Source of the DNA: Streptomyces sp. 2114.4
GTDB lineage: Bacteria; Actinomycetota; Actinomycetes; Streptomycetales; Streptomycetaceae
Assembly (NCBI RefSeq): GCF_900187385.1
Contig: NZ_FYEY01000001.1
Coordinates: 7,006,001 to 7,070,000, forward strand
DNA length: 64,000 bases
Direction of reading: 5' to 3'
The position numbers were made by a program, and so were the translations under genes. Positions 42,883-52,120 of the stretch are shown here, piece by piece (the first letter of the stretch is position 1; each line of letters begins with the position of its first letter). The notes under the pieces were generated by a model. It worked only from the letters and a program-made list of their open reading frames with translations. It was not told the DNA's origin and made no database searches.

Positions 42883-43045
42883 AAGTGATCGGCCACGCTC
42901 ACGGCCGCCGGTCCGGTCCGCTCGGGGCGCTCTCGCTCGACGGGCCGAGCCCCTGGGGGCAGACCCGGCCGGGCACCCCTGACTCCCGTCTGCTCCTGGT
43001 TCCCGTCCGCCCCCTGACTCCCGTCCGGCACCCCCTGACGCCCGT

Positions 43046-43818
<773 letters not shown>

Positions 43819-43819
<1 letters not shown>

Positions 43820-45477
43820 CAGGCCCCGCTCCCCGCCGCGGCCGCCGGGCGGCTGCGTTCCAGGATCGCGGTCAGGTCGGCGCCGGCCGGCAGGGTGCCG
43901 AAGGCATTGCCCCACTCCCCGTCGAGCCGCGAGGCGCAGAAGGCGTCGGCCACCGACGGGTGGCTGTACCGCACCAGCAGCGACCCCTGCAGTACCAGTG
44001 CCATCCGCTCCGCCAGCGAGCGCGCCAGCAGCTGTGCCTGCTCCGGATCGGCGAGCCGGCCGAGCATCTTGCGGACCCCGGCCACCGCCGCGTCCAGCCG
44101 GCGGTCGGCGCCCGCCGCGGTCTCCACCTCCGCGAAGAACGCGTCCAGCGCGGCCGGCTCCTTGCCCAGCGCCCGCAGTACATCGAGCGCGGCGACGTTC
44201 CCCGAGCCCTCCCAGATCGACAGCAGCGGCGCCTCCCGGTAGAGCCGTGGCATGCCGGAGTCCTCGACGTAGCCGTTGCCGCCCAGGCACTCCAGCGCCT
44301 CCGCCGCATGGGTGCTGCCCCGCTTGCACACCCAGTACTTGCCGGCCGCCAGTGCCAGCCGGCGCAGCGCGGTCTCGCCGGCGTCCCCGGCCTGCGACCG
44401 GTCCACCGCCGTTGCCAGCCGCATCCCCAGCACCGTCGCCGCCTCCGACTCGACCGCCAGGTCGGCGAGCACCGAGCGCATCAGCGGCTGCCGGTCCAGC
44501 TCCCGCCCGAAGGCCTGCCGGTGCGCGGTGTGGTGCAGCGCCTGCCGCAGCCCCGCCCGCATCCCGGCGGCCGACCCCAGCACGCAGTCCAGCCGGGTCA
44601 TGTTCACCATCTCGACGATGGTCCGCACCCCGCGTCCCGGTTCACCGACCGGCCAGGCCACCGCCTCGTCGTACTCGATCTCGGAGGACGCGTTGGAGCG
44701 GTTGCCCAGTTTGTCCTTGAGCCGCATCAGCCGCATGCCGTTGAGCGTGCCGTCCGGCAGCACCCTCGGGACCAGGAAGCAGCTGAGGCCTTCCTCGGTC
44801 TGTGCCAGTGCCAGAAAGACGTCGCTCATCGGCGCGGAGGTGAACCATTTGTGGCCGGTGAGACGGTAGGTGCCGTCGGCGGCCGGTACGGCGCGGGTGG
44901 TGTTGGCCCGTACGTCGGAGCCGCCCTGCTTCTCCGTCATCGACATGCCCGCGATCAGACCCGACTTGGTCAGCGGCGCCCGCAGCCCGAAGTCGTAGCT
45001 GCGGGCGGCGAGCAGCGGCTCGTACTGCGCGGCGAGATCCGGGGCGGCGCGCAGCGCGGGGACGGCGGCGTACGTCATCGAGACCGGGCAGCCGTGCCCC
45101 GCCTCGGCCTGCGACCAGACGTAGAACTTCGCGGCGCGCACCAGATGCGCCCCGGGGCGGTCGTCGGCCCAGGGCGCGGCGTGCAGGCCGTGCTCCACCG
45201 CGACGGTCATCAGCTGATGCCAGGCAGGGTGGAAGGCGACCTCGTCGATGCGGTGCCCGAAGCGGTCGTGGGTGTGCAGCCGGGGCGGCTGCTCCTCCGC
45301 CCAGCGGGCCTGTTCCTGCACCTTTGGGGAACCGGCCAGCGCGCCGAGCTCGGCCACTTCCCGGGTGCCCCACTCGGCGCCGTCCCGGACCAGCGCCTCC
45401 CTCAGGGCCGGTTCGTCCGCCGCGCTGAACCCGGTCAGTGGCGGAGCCTGATTCACGACTTCATGAGTGACGGTCAT
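43819..45477 (-). CDS. Acyl-CoA dehydrogenase, AidB-like
   Basis: A 552-residue flavoprotein of the AidB subgroup, longer than common acyl-CoA dehydrogenases. FAD-contact segment GMSMTEKQGGSDVRANTTR near residue 180, KDKLGNRSNASSEI near 265 and LYREAPLLSIWEGSGNVA near 420 with the catalytic Glu in WEGSG. E. coli AidB lessens alkylation damage, but most bacterial relatives are thought to be catabolic. Here the coupled hydratase and divergent PaaX regulator point to acyl-CoA breakdown. The ATG at 45477 lies 6 bases from the inverted repeat. Confidence 0.87.
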
Positions 45478-45482
45478 ACGTC

Positions 45483-45524
45483 GACATTACAGAATCAGGA
45501 CAGTCGAGGGAAGCTTGTAATGTC
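45483..45524. promoter_or_regulatory. Candidate PaaX operator between divergent genes
   Basis: GACATTACA (45483-45491) is repeated inverted as TGTAATGTC (45516-45524), perfect 9-base arms with centres 33 bases apart, in the 129-base gap between the AidB-like and PaaX genes. The AT content of the arms stands out. Confidence 0.65.
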
Positions 45525-45606
45525 ACGCGGATTGTCATTGCGCTGTCATGTGCGGTCACGCGGAAGGGTGCCCTGTTGACCGGCGTCGCTACAATCTCCT
45601 GCACAT

Positions 45607-46398
45607 ATGAACGACGACGCCACCGGAACCCCTCACGGCACCGGTACCTCTGACGCCACCGAGGCCGCCGCCCTCGCGCTGCGGCCGCTCACCGCACGTT
45701 CGATCGTGCTGAGCACTCTCCTCGGTCACCACCCGCCACGGCTGCCCGCGCGCGCCCTGGTGCGGGTGGGCGAGCTGTTCGGCATCGCCGAGGGCACCGT
45801 CCGGGTCGCGCTCTCCCGCATGGTGGCCGCCGACGACCTGCGCCAGGACGACGGCTCCTACGCCCTCACCACCCGCCTCCTGGCGCGCCAGGCCCGGCAG
45901 GACGAGAGCCGTTCACCGAGGACCCGGCCCTGGAACGGGGACTGGGAGATCGCCGTGGTCGCCACGGCGGAGGGCCGGCCGCCGGCCGAACGTACCGCCC
46001 TGCGCCAGGCCATGGCGGCGCTGCGGCTGGCCGAACTCCGCGAGGGCAGCTGGCTGCGCCCCGCCAACCTCGACCGGCCCCGCCCCGCCGTCGTCACCGA
46101 GCAGTGCACCTGGCTCACCGGCGTCCCGGACGGCGACCCGGCCGCGCTCGCCGCCCGGCTGTGGGACCTGACCGGATGGGCGCACCGCGCCCGCGCCCTG
46201 GCCCGTGCCCTGGACCGCGCCGACGCCCCCGCCGACCGTTTCACCATCGCCGCGGCCGCGCTCCGCCATCTCCTCTCCGACCCGCTGCTCCCCGCCGAGC
46301 TCCTGCCCGGGGACTGGCCCGGCGACCGGCTCCGCCGCCGGTACGCCGCGTTCGAGACCGACCTGCGCGATCTGCTGCGGCAGTACCTGGCCGGCTAG
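45607..46398 (+). CDS. PaaX-family transcriptional regulator
   Basis: A 263-residue regulator with the PaaX architecture: an N-terminal winged helix (RSIVLSTLLGHHPPRLPARA and GIAEGTVRVALSRMVAADDL), a middle domain (WNGDWEIAVVATAEGRPPAE) and a C-terminal PaaX domain with HLLSDPLLPAELLPGDWPGD. PaaX senses phenylacetyl-CoA in E. coli; relatives sense other acyl-CoAs. It is divergent from the dehydrogenase/hydratase pair, with a good inverted repeat between, and probably represses them until their CoA substrate appears. Confidence 0.9.
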   Translation: MNDDATGTPHGTGTSDATEAAALALRPLTARSIVLSTLLGHHPPRLPARALVRVGELFGIAEGTVRVALSRMVAADDLRQDDGSYALTTRLLARQARQDESRSPRTRPWNGDWEIAVVATAEGRPPAERTALRQAMAALRLAELREGSWLRPANLDRPRPAVVTEQCTWLTGVPDGDPAALAARLWDLTGWAHRARALARALDRADAPADRFTIAAAALRHLLSDPLLPAELLPGDWPGDRLRRRYAAFETDLRDLLRQYLAG

Positions 46399-46725
46399 GG
46401 AGTGTCCTGTGGAGCAGCCCGTCCCGGCTCGGCGGCGATCGCCTCGTATCACGCCGCTCCGCTGTCCGCTTCGCGCGCAGTTGTGTGCAAAGTGTGTAGC
46501 GCGGCCGGCCCGGACGAGGTGCCGTCGTGACCCCCGCGAGCTGCGATTGCGAGCGAATCGGAGTCAGTACTTTTACCAATGTTTACCTGCCGGACACCAT
46601 AGTTGGGCCTACTGAGGCCCGACTTGTCAGACAACCGTCGGACAGGTGCTCACCCCCCACGTGCATCCCCTGTGTGGCCCCGCATGAATCCCCCTCAACC
46701 CTCTGCGCGTACCCCTGGAGAGACC
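46399..46725. other. 327-base gap upstream of the solute-binding protein
   Basis: No gene. Bases 46560-46605 are AT-rich for this genome and probably contain the promoter. An 8-base hairpin lies at 46602-46623 (GTTGGGCC/GGCCCGAC, one G-U pair), directly followed by the small dyad TTGTC-A-GACAA at 46624-46634. Confidence 0.6.
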
Positions 46726-47877
46726 GTGACCGTGTTCCCGCCGAGGACAGCCGTCCTCACCGGCGTCCTCGCCATCCCCGCCGCACTCGCCCTCAGCGCA
46801 TGCGGCGGGGCCTCCGACGCGAACACCGCCGACGGAAAGAACGCAGCCACCGCGACCACGGCCGAGGCCCTGGGCGGCGTCGACGCCCTGGCCGAGGCGG
46901 CCAAGAAAGAAGGCACCCTGCATGCGATCGCCTTGCCCCGCGACTGGGCCAACTACGGCGCCCTGATTGACGGCTTCACCAAGAAGTACGGCATCAAGGT
47001 CGAGGTCGAGAACCCGCAGGGCGCCAGCCAGGACGAGATCAAAGCGGTCACCTCGCGCAAGGACCAGGGCAACGCGCCCGACGTCCTCGACCTCGGCAGC
47101 TCCTTCGCGCAGAGCGCCGCCCAGGACGGGCTGCTCGCGCCGTACATGGTCACCGGTTTCGCCGACATCCCCGATGTCCAAAGAGACTCGATCGGCCGCT
47201 GGGCGAACGACTACGGCGGCTATGTCTCCTTCGGCTGCGATGCCAAGCGGGTGCAGACCTGCCCGACCAGCTTCAAGGATCTGCTCCAGCCCCAGTACAA
47301 GGGGAAGGTCGCGCTCAACGGCGACCCCACCACGGCGGGTTCGGCCTTCGGCGCCGTGTACGCGGCGGCCCTCGCCCGCGGCGGCTCCTTCGAGGACATC
47401 CAGCCCGGCATAGACTTCTTCACCAAGCTGAAGAAGGACGGCATTCTCACGCCCGTGAAATCCACCGCGGCCACCATCGCGAAGGGCCGGACGCCGATCA
47501 GCATCGACTGGGACTACCTGAACGCCGGGTACACCGACGCGCTCAAGTCCAAGGGCATCGACTGGAAAGTCACGGTCCCCACGGACGGCAAGTTCTCCCA
47601 GTACTACTCGCAAGCCATCAACAAGGATGCGCCGCACCCCGCGGCCGCGCGCCTGTGGCAGGAGTACCTCTACAGCCCCGAGGGCCAGAACCTCAGGCTC
47701 AAGGGCTTCGCCCGACCGGCCCTGATGGACGCCATGAAGAAGGACGGCAAGCTCGACAAGACCGCGGCGGCAAAGCTGCCGAAGGTCTCCGGCACGCCGA
47801 ACTTCCCGACCGAGACCCAGCAGAGCAACGCCAAGCTCGCCATCACCCAGAGCTGGGGCGGGTCCGCCTCCCAGTGA
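46726..47877 (+). CDS. ABC transporter solute-binding lipoprotein (orphan)
   Basis: A 383-residue lipoprotein. The lipobox LSAC is near residue 27, after a Sec signal. The mature part is a type-2 periplasmic binding fold of the putrescine/thiamine/2-aminoethylphosphonate group: TKKYGIKVEVENPQGASQDE, APDVLDLGSSFAQSA and YYSQAINKDAPHPAAARLWQ. The GTG at 46726 follows GGAG. No permease or ATPase gene lies beside it, so it may work with a transporter encoded elsewhere. Confidence 0.88.
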   Translation: MTVFPPRTAVLTGVLAIPAALALSACGGASDANTADGKNAATATTAEALGGVDALAEAAKKEGTLHAIALPRDWANYGALIDGFTKKYGIKVEVENPQGASQDEIKAVTSRKDQGNAPDVLDLGSSFAQSAAQDGLLAPYMVTGFADIPDVQRDSIGRWANDYGGYVSFGCDAKRVQTCPTSFKDLLQPQYKGKVALNGDPTTAGSAFGAVYAAALARGGSFEDIQPGIDFFTKLKKDGILTPVKSTAATIAKGRTPISIDWDYLNAGYTDALKSKGIDWKVTVPTDGKFSQYYSQAINKDAPHPAAARLWQEYLYSPEGQNLRLKGFARPALMDAMKKDGKLDKTAAAKLPKVSGTPNFPTETQQSNAKLAITQSWGGSASQ

Positions 47878-47903
47878 CCGGGGGCCGCACCCGGACCGCC
47901 GTG

Positions 47904-47930
47904 GTGCCCGCCGCTTCTCAGCGGCGGCAC
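47904..47930. terminator. Hairpin between convergent binding-protein and permease genes
   Basis: Arms of about 11 bases with one bulge around a TCTC loop, 27 bases past the binding-protein stop. Confidence 0.6.
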
Positions 47931-47959
47931 CGCGCGGCCCGCTTCCCCGGGGCCTGTCT

Positions 47960-49411
47960 TCACCGCCGGGCCGCGGGACGATGGTCCTTTGACCGCGGCA
48001 CACCGTCCGGGCCCTTCCTGCGGCGCAGCTCGTACCCGGCCAGCACCACGGCCACCGTCAGCAGACTCAGCCAGAACTGCGCGCGGCTGTCCGGCAGGAA
48101 CGCCATCGCCCCGATCACCAGCGCCATCAGCGCAATGGTCACCCAGCTCAGCCAGGGGAACAGCCACATCTTCAGCGTCAGCCGCTCCGGCTCCGTGCGC
48201 TCCAGCTTCCGCCGCAACCGCACCTGCGCGACCGCGATCGTCAGGTAGACGAACAGGGCGATGGCGCCATAAGAGTTGATCAGGAACTCGAAGACGACAT
48301 CGGGTGAGATCCAGGCCGCGAGCACCGACAGATAGCCGACCGAGGTCCCGGCCAGCAGCGCCCGCCGGGGTACCCCGCTGTCGCTGACCTTGGTGAAGCC
48401 GCCCGGCGCATCCCCGTTCCGGGTGAGCGCGAACAGCATCCGGGAGGACGTGTAGAGCGCGGAGTTCAGGCAGGACAGCACGGCGATCAGCACCAGCGCG
48501 TTCATCACCGTGCCTGCCGCGGGCACCGCCAGCCGGTCCAGCACCGCCGCGTACGGACTCACTTCGATCGCCTTCGACGTCCAGGGCACCACCGTGACGA
48601 CCAGGAAGACCGACAGCACGTAGAAGGCCACCACCCGTAGCACGATCGACCGGATCGCCCCCGCCACCGCCCGCTCCGGTTCGACCGACTCGGCGGCCGC
48701 GATGGTGACGATCTCGGCGCCGGTGAAGAATCCGATGCAGGGCACGACGGCGGCGAGCACCGCTCCGACGCCCTCGGGGGCGAACCCGCCGTGCGCGGTC
48801 AGATTGCCCAGCCCGCCGGGGGCGCCGGGCCACAGCCCCAGCACGAACAGGGCGCCGAGCACGAGGAACACCACGATCGCCAGGACCTTCACCGACGAGA
48901 ACCAGTACTCGAACTCGCCGTAGGAGCGCGCCGAGACCAGATTGGTCGCGGTCAGCAGCGTCATCAGCACCAGACTGACCGCCCACAAGGGGGCGTCCGG
49001 AAGCCACAGCTGGACGATCCGGCCGCCGGCCACCGCCTCGACGGCGACCACGATCACAAAGAAGTACCAGTACAGCCAGCCGACCGTGAAACCCGCACGC
49101 GGCCCCAGCGCCTCGCGGACATGGGCGTAGAAGGACCCCAGCGCCGGGCGGGCGACGGTCATCTCGGCCAGCATCCGCATGATCAGTACGGTGAGCACGC
49201 CGGCCGCGAGGAAGGACAGCACGGCGGCCGGGCCGGTGGATCGCACGACCACCCCGCTGCCGACGAACAGCCCGGCCCCGATGACCCCGCCCAGCGCGAT
49301 CAGCCGCATATGGCGGCGCTGGAGCCCCTGCTGCAGACCGCCCGGCCCCGTCGTCGTCCCGGTCTTGGCCGTCTTCGTCGTGCCGTGGTCCCGTACCGTT
49401 CCCGTGCTCAT
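47960..49411 (-). CDS. Amino-acid permease, GABA permease-like
   Basis: A 483-residue APC-superfamily permease with 12 helices. The helix-1 signature HMRLIALGGVIGAGLFVGSG, EMTVARPALGSFYAHVREA and the GAEIVTIAAAESVEPERAV helix-6 loop are standard for the AAT family (GabP, AroP, CycA). C-terminal WLSWVTIALMALVIG fits GabP best. It imports an amino acid with protons. The ATG at 49411 is the family start. Three 17-base tandem repeats lie 47-97 bases upstream of it. Confidence 0.88.
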   Translation of the reverse strand: MSTGTVRDHGTTKTAKTGTTTGPGGLQQGLQRRHMRLIALGGVIGAGLFVGSGVVVRSTGPAAVLSFLAAGVLTVLIMRMLAEMTVARPALGSFYAHVREALGPRAGFTVGWLYWYFFVIVVAVEAVAGGRIVQLWLPDAPLWAVSLVLMTLLTATNLVSARSYGEFEYWFSSVKVLAIVVFLVLGALFVLGLWPGAPGGLGNLTAHGGFAPEGVGAVLAAVVPCIGFFTGAEIVTIAAAESVEPERAVAGAIRSIVLRVVAFYVLSVFLVVTVVPWTSKAIEVSPYAAVLDRLAVPAAGTVMNALVLIAVLSCLNSALYTSSRMLFALTRNGDAPGGFTKVSDSGVPRRALLAGTSVGYLSVLAAWISPDVVFEFLINSYGAIALFVYLTIAVAQVRLRRKLERTEPERLTLKMWLFPWLSWVTIALMALVIGAMAFLPDSRAQFWLSLLTVAVVLAGYELRRRKGPDGVPRSKDHRPAARR

Positions 49412-49457
49412 GGAAACCGACGCTAATCGGCCAACCGTGCAGGGCTGTTGCCGCGGT

Positions 49458-49508
49458 GTTTCAGGGCCCGGGACGTTTCAGGATCCGGAACGCTTCAGGA
49501 CCTGGGAC
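49458..49508 (-). repeat. Three 17-base tandem repeats upstream of the permease gene
   Basis: Units at 49458-49474, 49475-49491 and 49492-49508 read GTTTCAGGGCCCGGGAC, GTTTCAGGATCCGGAAC and GCTTCAGGACCTGGGAC. Each has a small centre dyad. They lie 47-97 bases before the permease ATG. Confidence 0.75.
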
Positions 49509-49548
49509 GCCTCGGCACCCCGATGCCGCGGAGGGCCGTGCTCCGCTC

Positions 49549-50772
49549 TCACCGGGGCAGGACGCATACCGGGACCGGAGCCGGGAACGGCTCGCCCGTG
49601 CGTCGGAGCGCCCCGGTCCGGGCATCCACCGAGAACACCGTCACCGACCCCGACTTCTGGTTCGCCGCGAACAGCCACCGCTGATCCGGCGAAAAGGCGA
49701 TCTGCCGGGGGAAGTCCCCGCCCACCGGCACGGTGTCCAGCAGCCGCAGCCGTGCCCCGGCCGCCTCCACGGCATAGCGGGTGAGGCTGTTGTGACCGCG
49801 ATTGGCGAGGAAGGCGAAGCCGCCGTCGCGGGTGACCAGGAGCTGCGCCGGGTAGCTGGTGCCGGTCCCGGTCCCCGTGGCCTGCGGCGCACCGGGGGTC
49901 AGCCGTCCGGTTCTCCGGTCGTAGCGGCAGACCACGACCGTGTTGTCGACCTCGTTCGCCAGATAGGCGAAGGCACCCGACGGGTGGAACGTCAGATGCC
50001 GGGGGCCGGCACCGGGCCGCAGCGACGCATACGACACCTGGGTGAGCTCACCGGCCGACTCGTCCAGCCGGTAGGTGTAGACGGTGTCGTTGCCGAGATC
50101 GACGGCCAGTACGTGCCGGCCGTCCGGGGCGGTGATGATCTGGTGGGCATGCGGCCCGTCCTGACCGGGACCGGGCGGCGGGCCGGTGTGGGTGACCAGA
50201 TCCGTGCGCGCGCCGAGGGATCCGGTGGCGCGGTCGACCGGATGCACGGCGACGCTGCCGGAGAGGTAGTTGGCGCTGAGCAGCCAGCGGCCGCTCGGGT
50301 GCACCGACAGATGACAGGGGCCGGCGCCGCCGGTGGACCGGGTGCCCAGCACCGTGGGCGGTCCGTCCGGCCTCAACGCCATCGCGGTCACCTCGCCCCG
50401 CTCCTGCTCGTCGACCGCGTAGAGGGTGCGGCCGGACGGTGCCAGGGCGAGGTAGGAGGGGTCGGCGACACCGTCCACGAGACCGGTGCGGGTGATCCGG
50501 CCGGTCACGGTGTCGTACGTACCGAGTCCGACCCCGGCCCCGCCGCCCGGGGCCGAGGTGTACGTCCCCAGGAAGAGCGGCCGGATGCGGCGCCGGCGGT
50601 GCCCGGCTGCGTGGCGGGTGGCGTGTCCGGGCGCCGGATCCTGTGCCGTCAGCAGGCCCGCCCCGCCTGCCCCGCCCGCCGCGGCCAGCCCCGCCGCGAT
50701 GCCGAGGAACCGCCTGCGGTTGACGCGGCTGCTCCCTGTCCCGGTCTGCGTTCCCGTACGCGCTGCGCTCAT
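49549..50772 (-). CDS. Lactonase-family beta-propeller protein, Tat-exported
   Basis: A 407-residue exported seven-bladed propeller of the 6-phosphogluconolactonase (Pgl, YbhE) family. The Tat signal is VNRRRFLGIAAGLAAAGG. Blades carry signatures such as PSYLALAPSGRTLYAVDE, GPCHLSVHPSGRWLLSANY and PRHLTFHPSGAFAYLANE. The family hydrolyses a sugar lactone inside the cell; here the export signal suggests another, extracellular lactone. The ATG at 50772 gives the full signal. Confidence 0.88.
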   Translation of the reverse strand: MSAARTGTQTGTGSSRVNRRRFLGIAAGLAAAGGAGGAGLLTAQDPAPGHATRHAAGHRRRRIRPLFLGTYTSAPGGGAGVGLGTYDTVTGRITRTGLVDGVADPSYLALAPSGRTLYAVDEQERGEVTAMALRPDGPPTVLGTRSTGGAGPCHLSVHPSGRWLLSANYLSGSVAVHPVDRATGSLGARTDLVTHTGPPPGPGQDGPHAHQIITAPDGRHVLAVDLGNDTVYTYRLDESAGELTQVSYASLRPGAGPRHLTFHPSGAFAYLANEVDNTVVVCRYDRRTGRLTPGAPQATGTGTGTSYPAQLLVTRDGGFAFLANRGHNSLTRYAVEAAGARLRLLDTVPVGGDFPRQIAFSPDQRWLFAANQKSGSVTVFSVDARTGALRRTGEPFPAPVPVCVLPR

Positions 50773-51031
50773 GCCACACCTCGGCGGTCGGTGGTCCGTG
50801 ATCGGGGTCGTGGGAGCAGGGTGGCCCGCCCTCGCCCGCCGCGGCAAGTGACCCGCCCGAGGGGCGTGAGGTGACCCTGACGACCCCCTACATCCCCATG
50901 ATGACCATGACCCCCTCCCGTAGCACTCCAGTCGTACGGCACAACCCATACGCGGACTGATTCGCCGCACCCCCCACTGCTCGTAGTTTGTTGATCAAGG
51001 CGCAGAGATCATCGAAAGGCCACGGGTATCT

Positions 51032-52120
51032 ATGTACGGCAAGGCGTTCGCCCCGGAATATCAGGGCGAGTTGGGTACGGCACTGGGCGTGAACTCCTCG
51101 TACGAGGAGGTGCTGGCGACGGCGAGCCGCGCGCATGCCGAGGCCGGTACGGCGCTGGAGCGGTCCCGGGCCGCGCTCGCGGTCGCCGAGGCGAACCGTC
51201 GGCTCGGCCGGGTGACGCAGGCGGGCGACGCCTGGCGGGAGAGCTACCGCAGTGCCCGTGGTGCCGGTGACCGGGGCGCCATGGCCTGGGCGCTGTGGAG
51301 CGGCGGCACCCTGGCCCGGCAGTGCGGCTCCCTGCCGCTCGCCCGCCGGCTGCTCACCCATGCCGTGGCGCTGGCCGACGGCAGCGGCGACCGCCTCGCC
51401 CACGGCTACTCGCTCGCCGGCCTCGCCGAGACCGGCCGCATACAGGGCGACTACGAAGCGGTCGCCGAGCTCCACGAGCAGTTGCTGGAACAGGGCCGGG
51501 CGCACGGCGAGGCCCGGCACATGGTCTGGGCGATGTCCGGCATAGCCCAGATGCACCGCAACACCGGCGGCTACGACAAGGCCCTGGAGCTGTTCGAGGA
51601 ATCCGCCCGTATCGCCGCCGAGGCCGATGACTTCCGTGGGCGCGCCTGGTCGCTGCGGGGCGTCGCCGATGTCCTGTCCGTCCAGGGGCAGACGGAGCGG
51701 GCGCTGACGCTGCTGTCCGAGGCGGAGGCCATCTGCCGCACCATGGACCTGGCCAGTGCCCTCGCGTACAACCACAAGATGCGTGGCAACGTGTTCTACC
51801 GGGCGGGCCGTTACGAGTCGGCGCGCGAGACGTACACCCTCTCGCTGCGGGAGTTCCGCGAGATGCAGGAGCCCCGTGGGGAGGCGCTCTCCCGGCTCGG
51901 CCTGGCGAAGTCCCGCGCCCGCCTCGGTCGCGACCGGGAGGAGACCCTGGCCGAACTCGACGCCCTGGAAGCGGACTTCACCCGCATCGGACTGCGCCAC
52001 GCCCGCGACATGGTCATCGCCTTCCGTGCAGAGCTGACCGCGCAATCGGCGCCAGAAACTCCCGCTCCTCGGTGCGATGCCACCACGCCCGGGTCTCCCG
52101 CAATTCCCGCCACGTCGTGA
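51032..52120 (+). CDS. TPR-repeat protein
   Basis: A 362-residue all-helical protein with about seven tetratricopeptide repeats (about residues 40-320), for example AIAQMHRNTGGYDKALELFE and AEAICRTMDLASALAYNHKM. No DNA-binding or enzyme domain and no signal. It resembles the C-terminal TPR parts of Streptomyces regulators and probably acts as a scaffold. The ATG at 51032 follows GAAAGG. Its last 107 bases overlap the end of the convergent membrane-protein gene. Confidence 0.82.
   Translation: MYGKAFAPEYQGELGTALGVNSSYEEVLATASRAHAEAGTALERSRAALAVAEANRRLGRVTQAGDAWRESYRSARGAGDRGAMAWALWSGGTLARQCGSLPLARRLLTHAVALADGSGDRLAHGYSLAGLAETGRIQGDYEAVAELHEQLLEQGRAHGEARHMVWAMSGIAQMHRNTGGYDKALELFEESARIAAEADDFRGRAWSLRGVADVLSVQGQTERALTLLSEAEAICRTMDLASALAYNHKMRGNVFYRAGRYESARETYTLSLREFREMQEPRGEALSRLGLAKSRARLGRDREETLAELDALEADFTRIGLRHARDMVIAFRAELTAQSAPETPAPRCDATTPGSPAIPATS

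Noticed and set aside
37839-43045. CRISPR array, suggested by repeated short units.
   Set aside because: Repeats are too degenerate or abut without spacers, and no cas gene is present.
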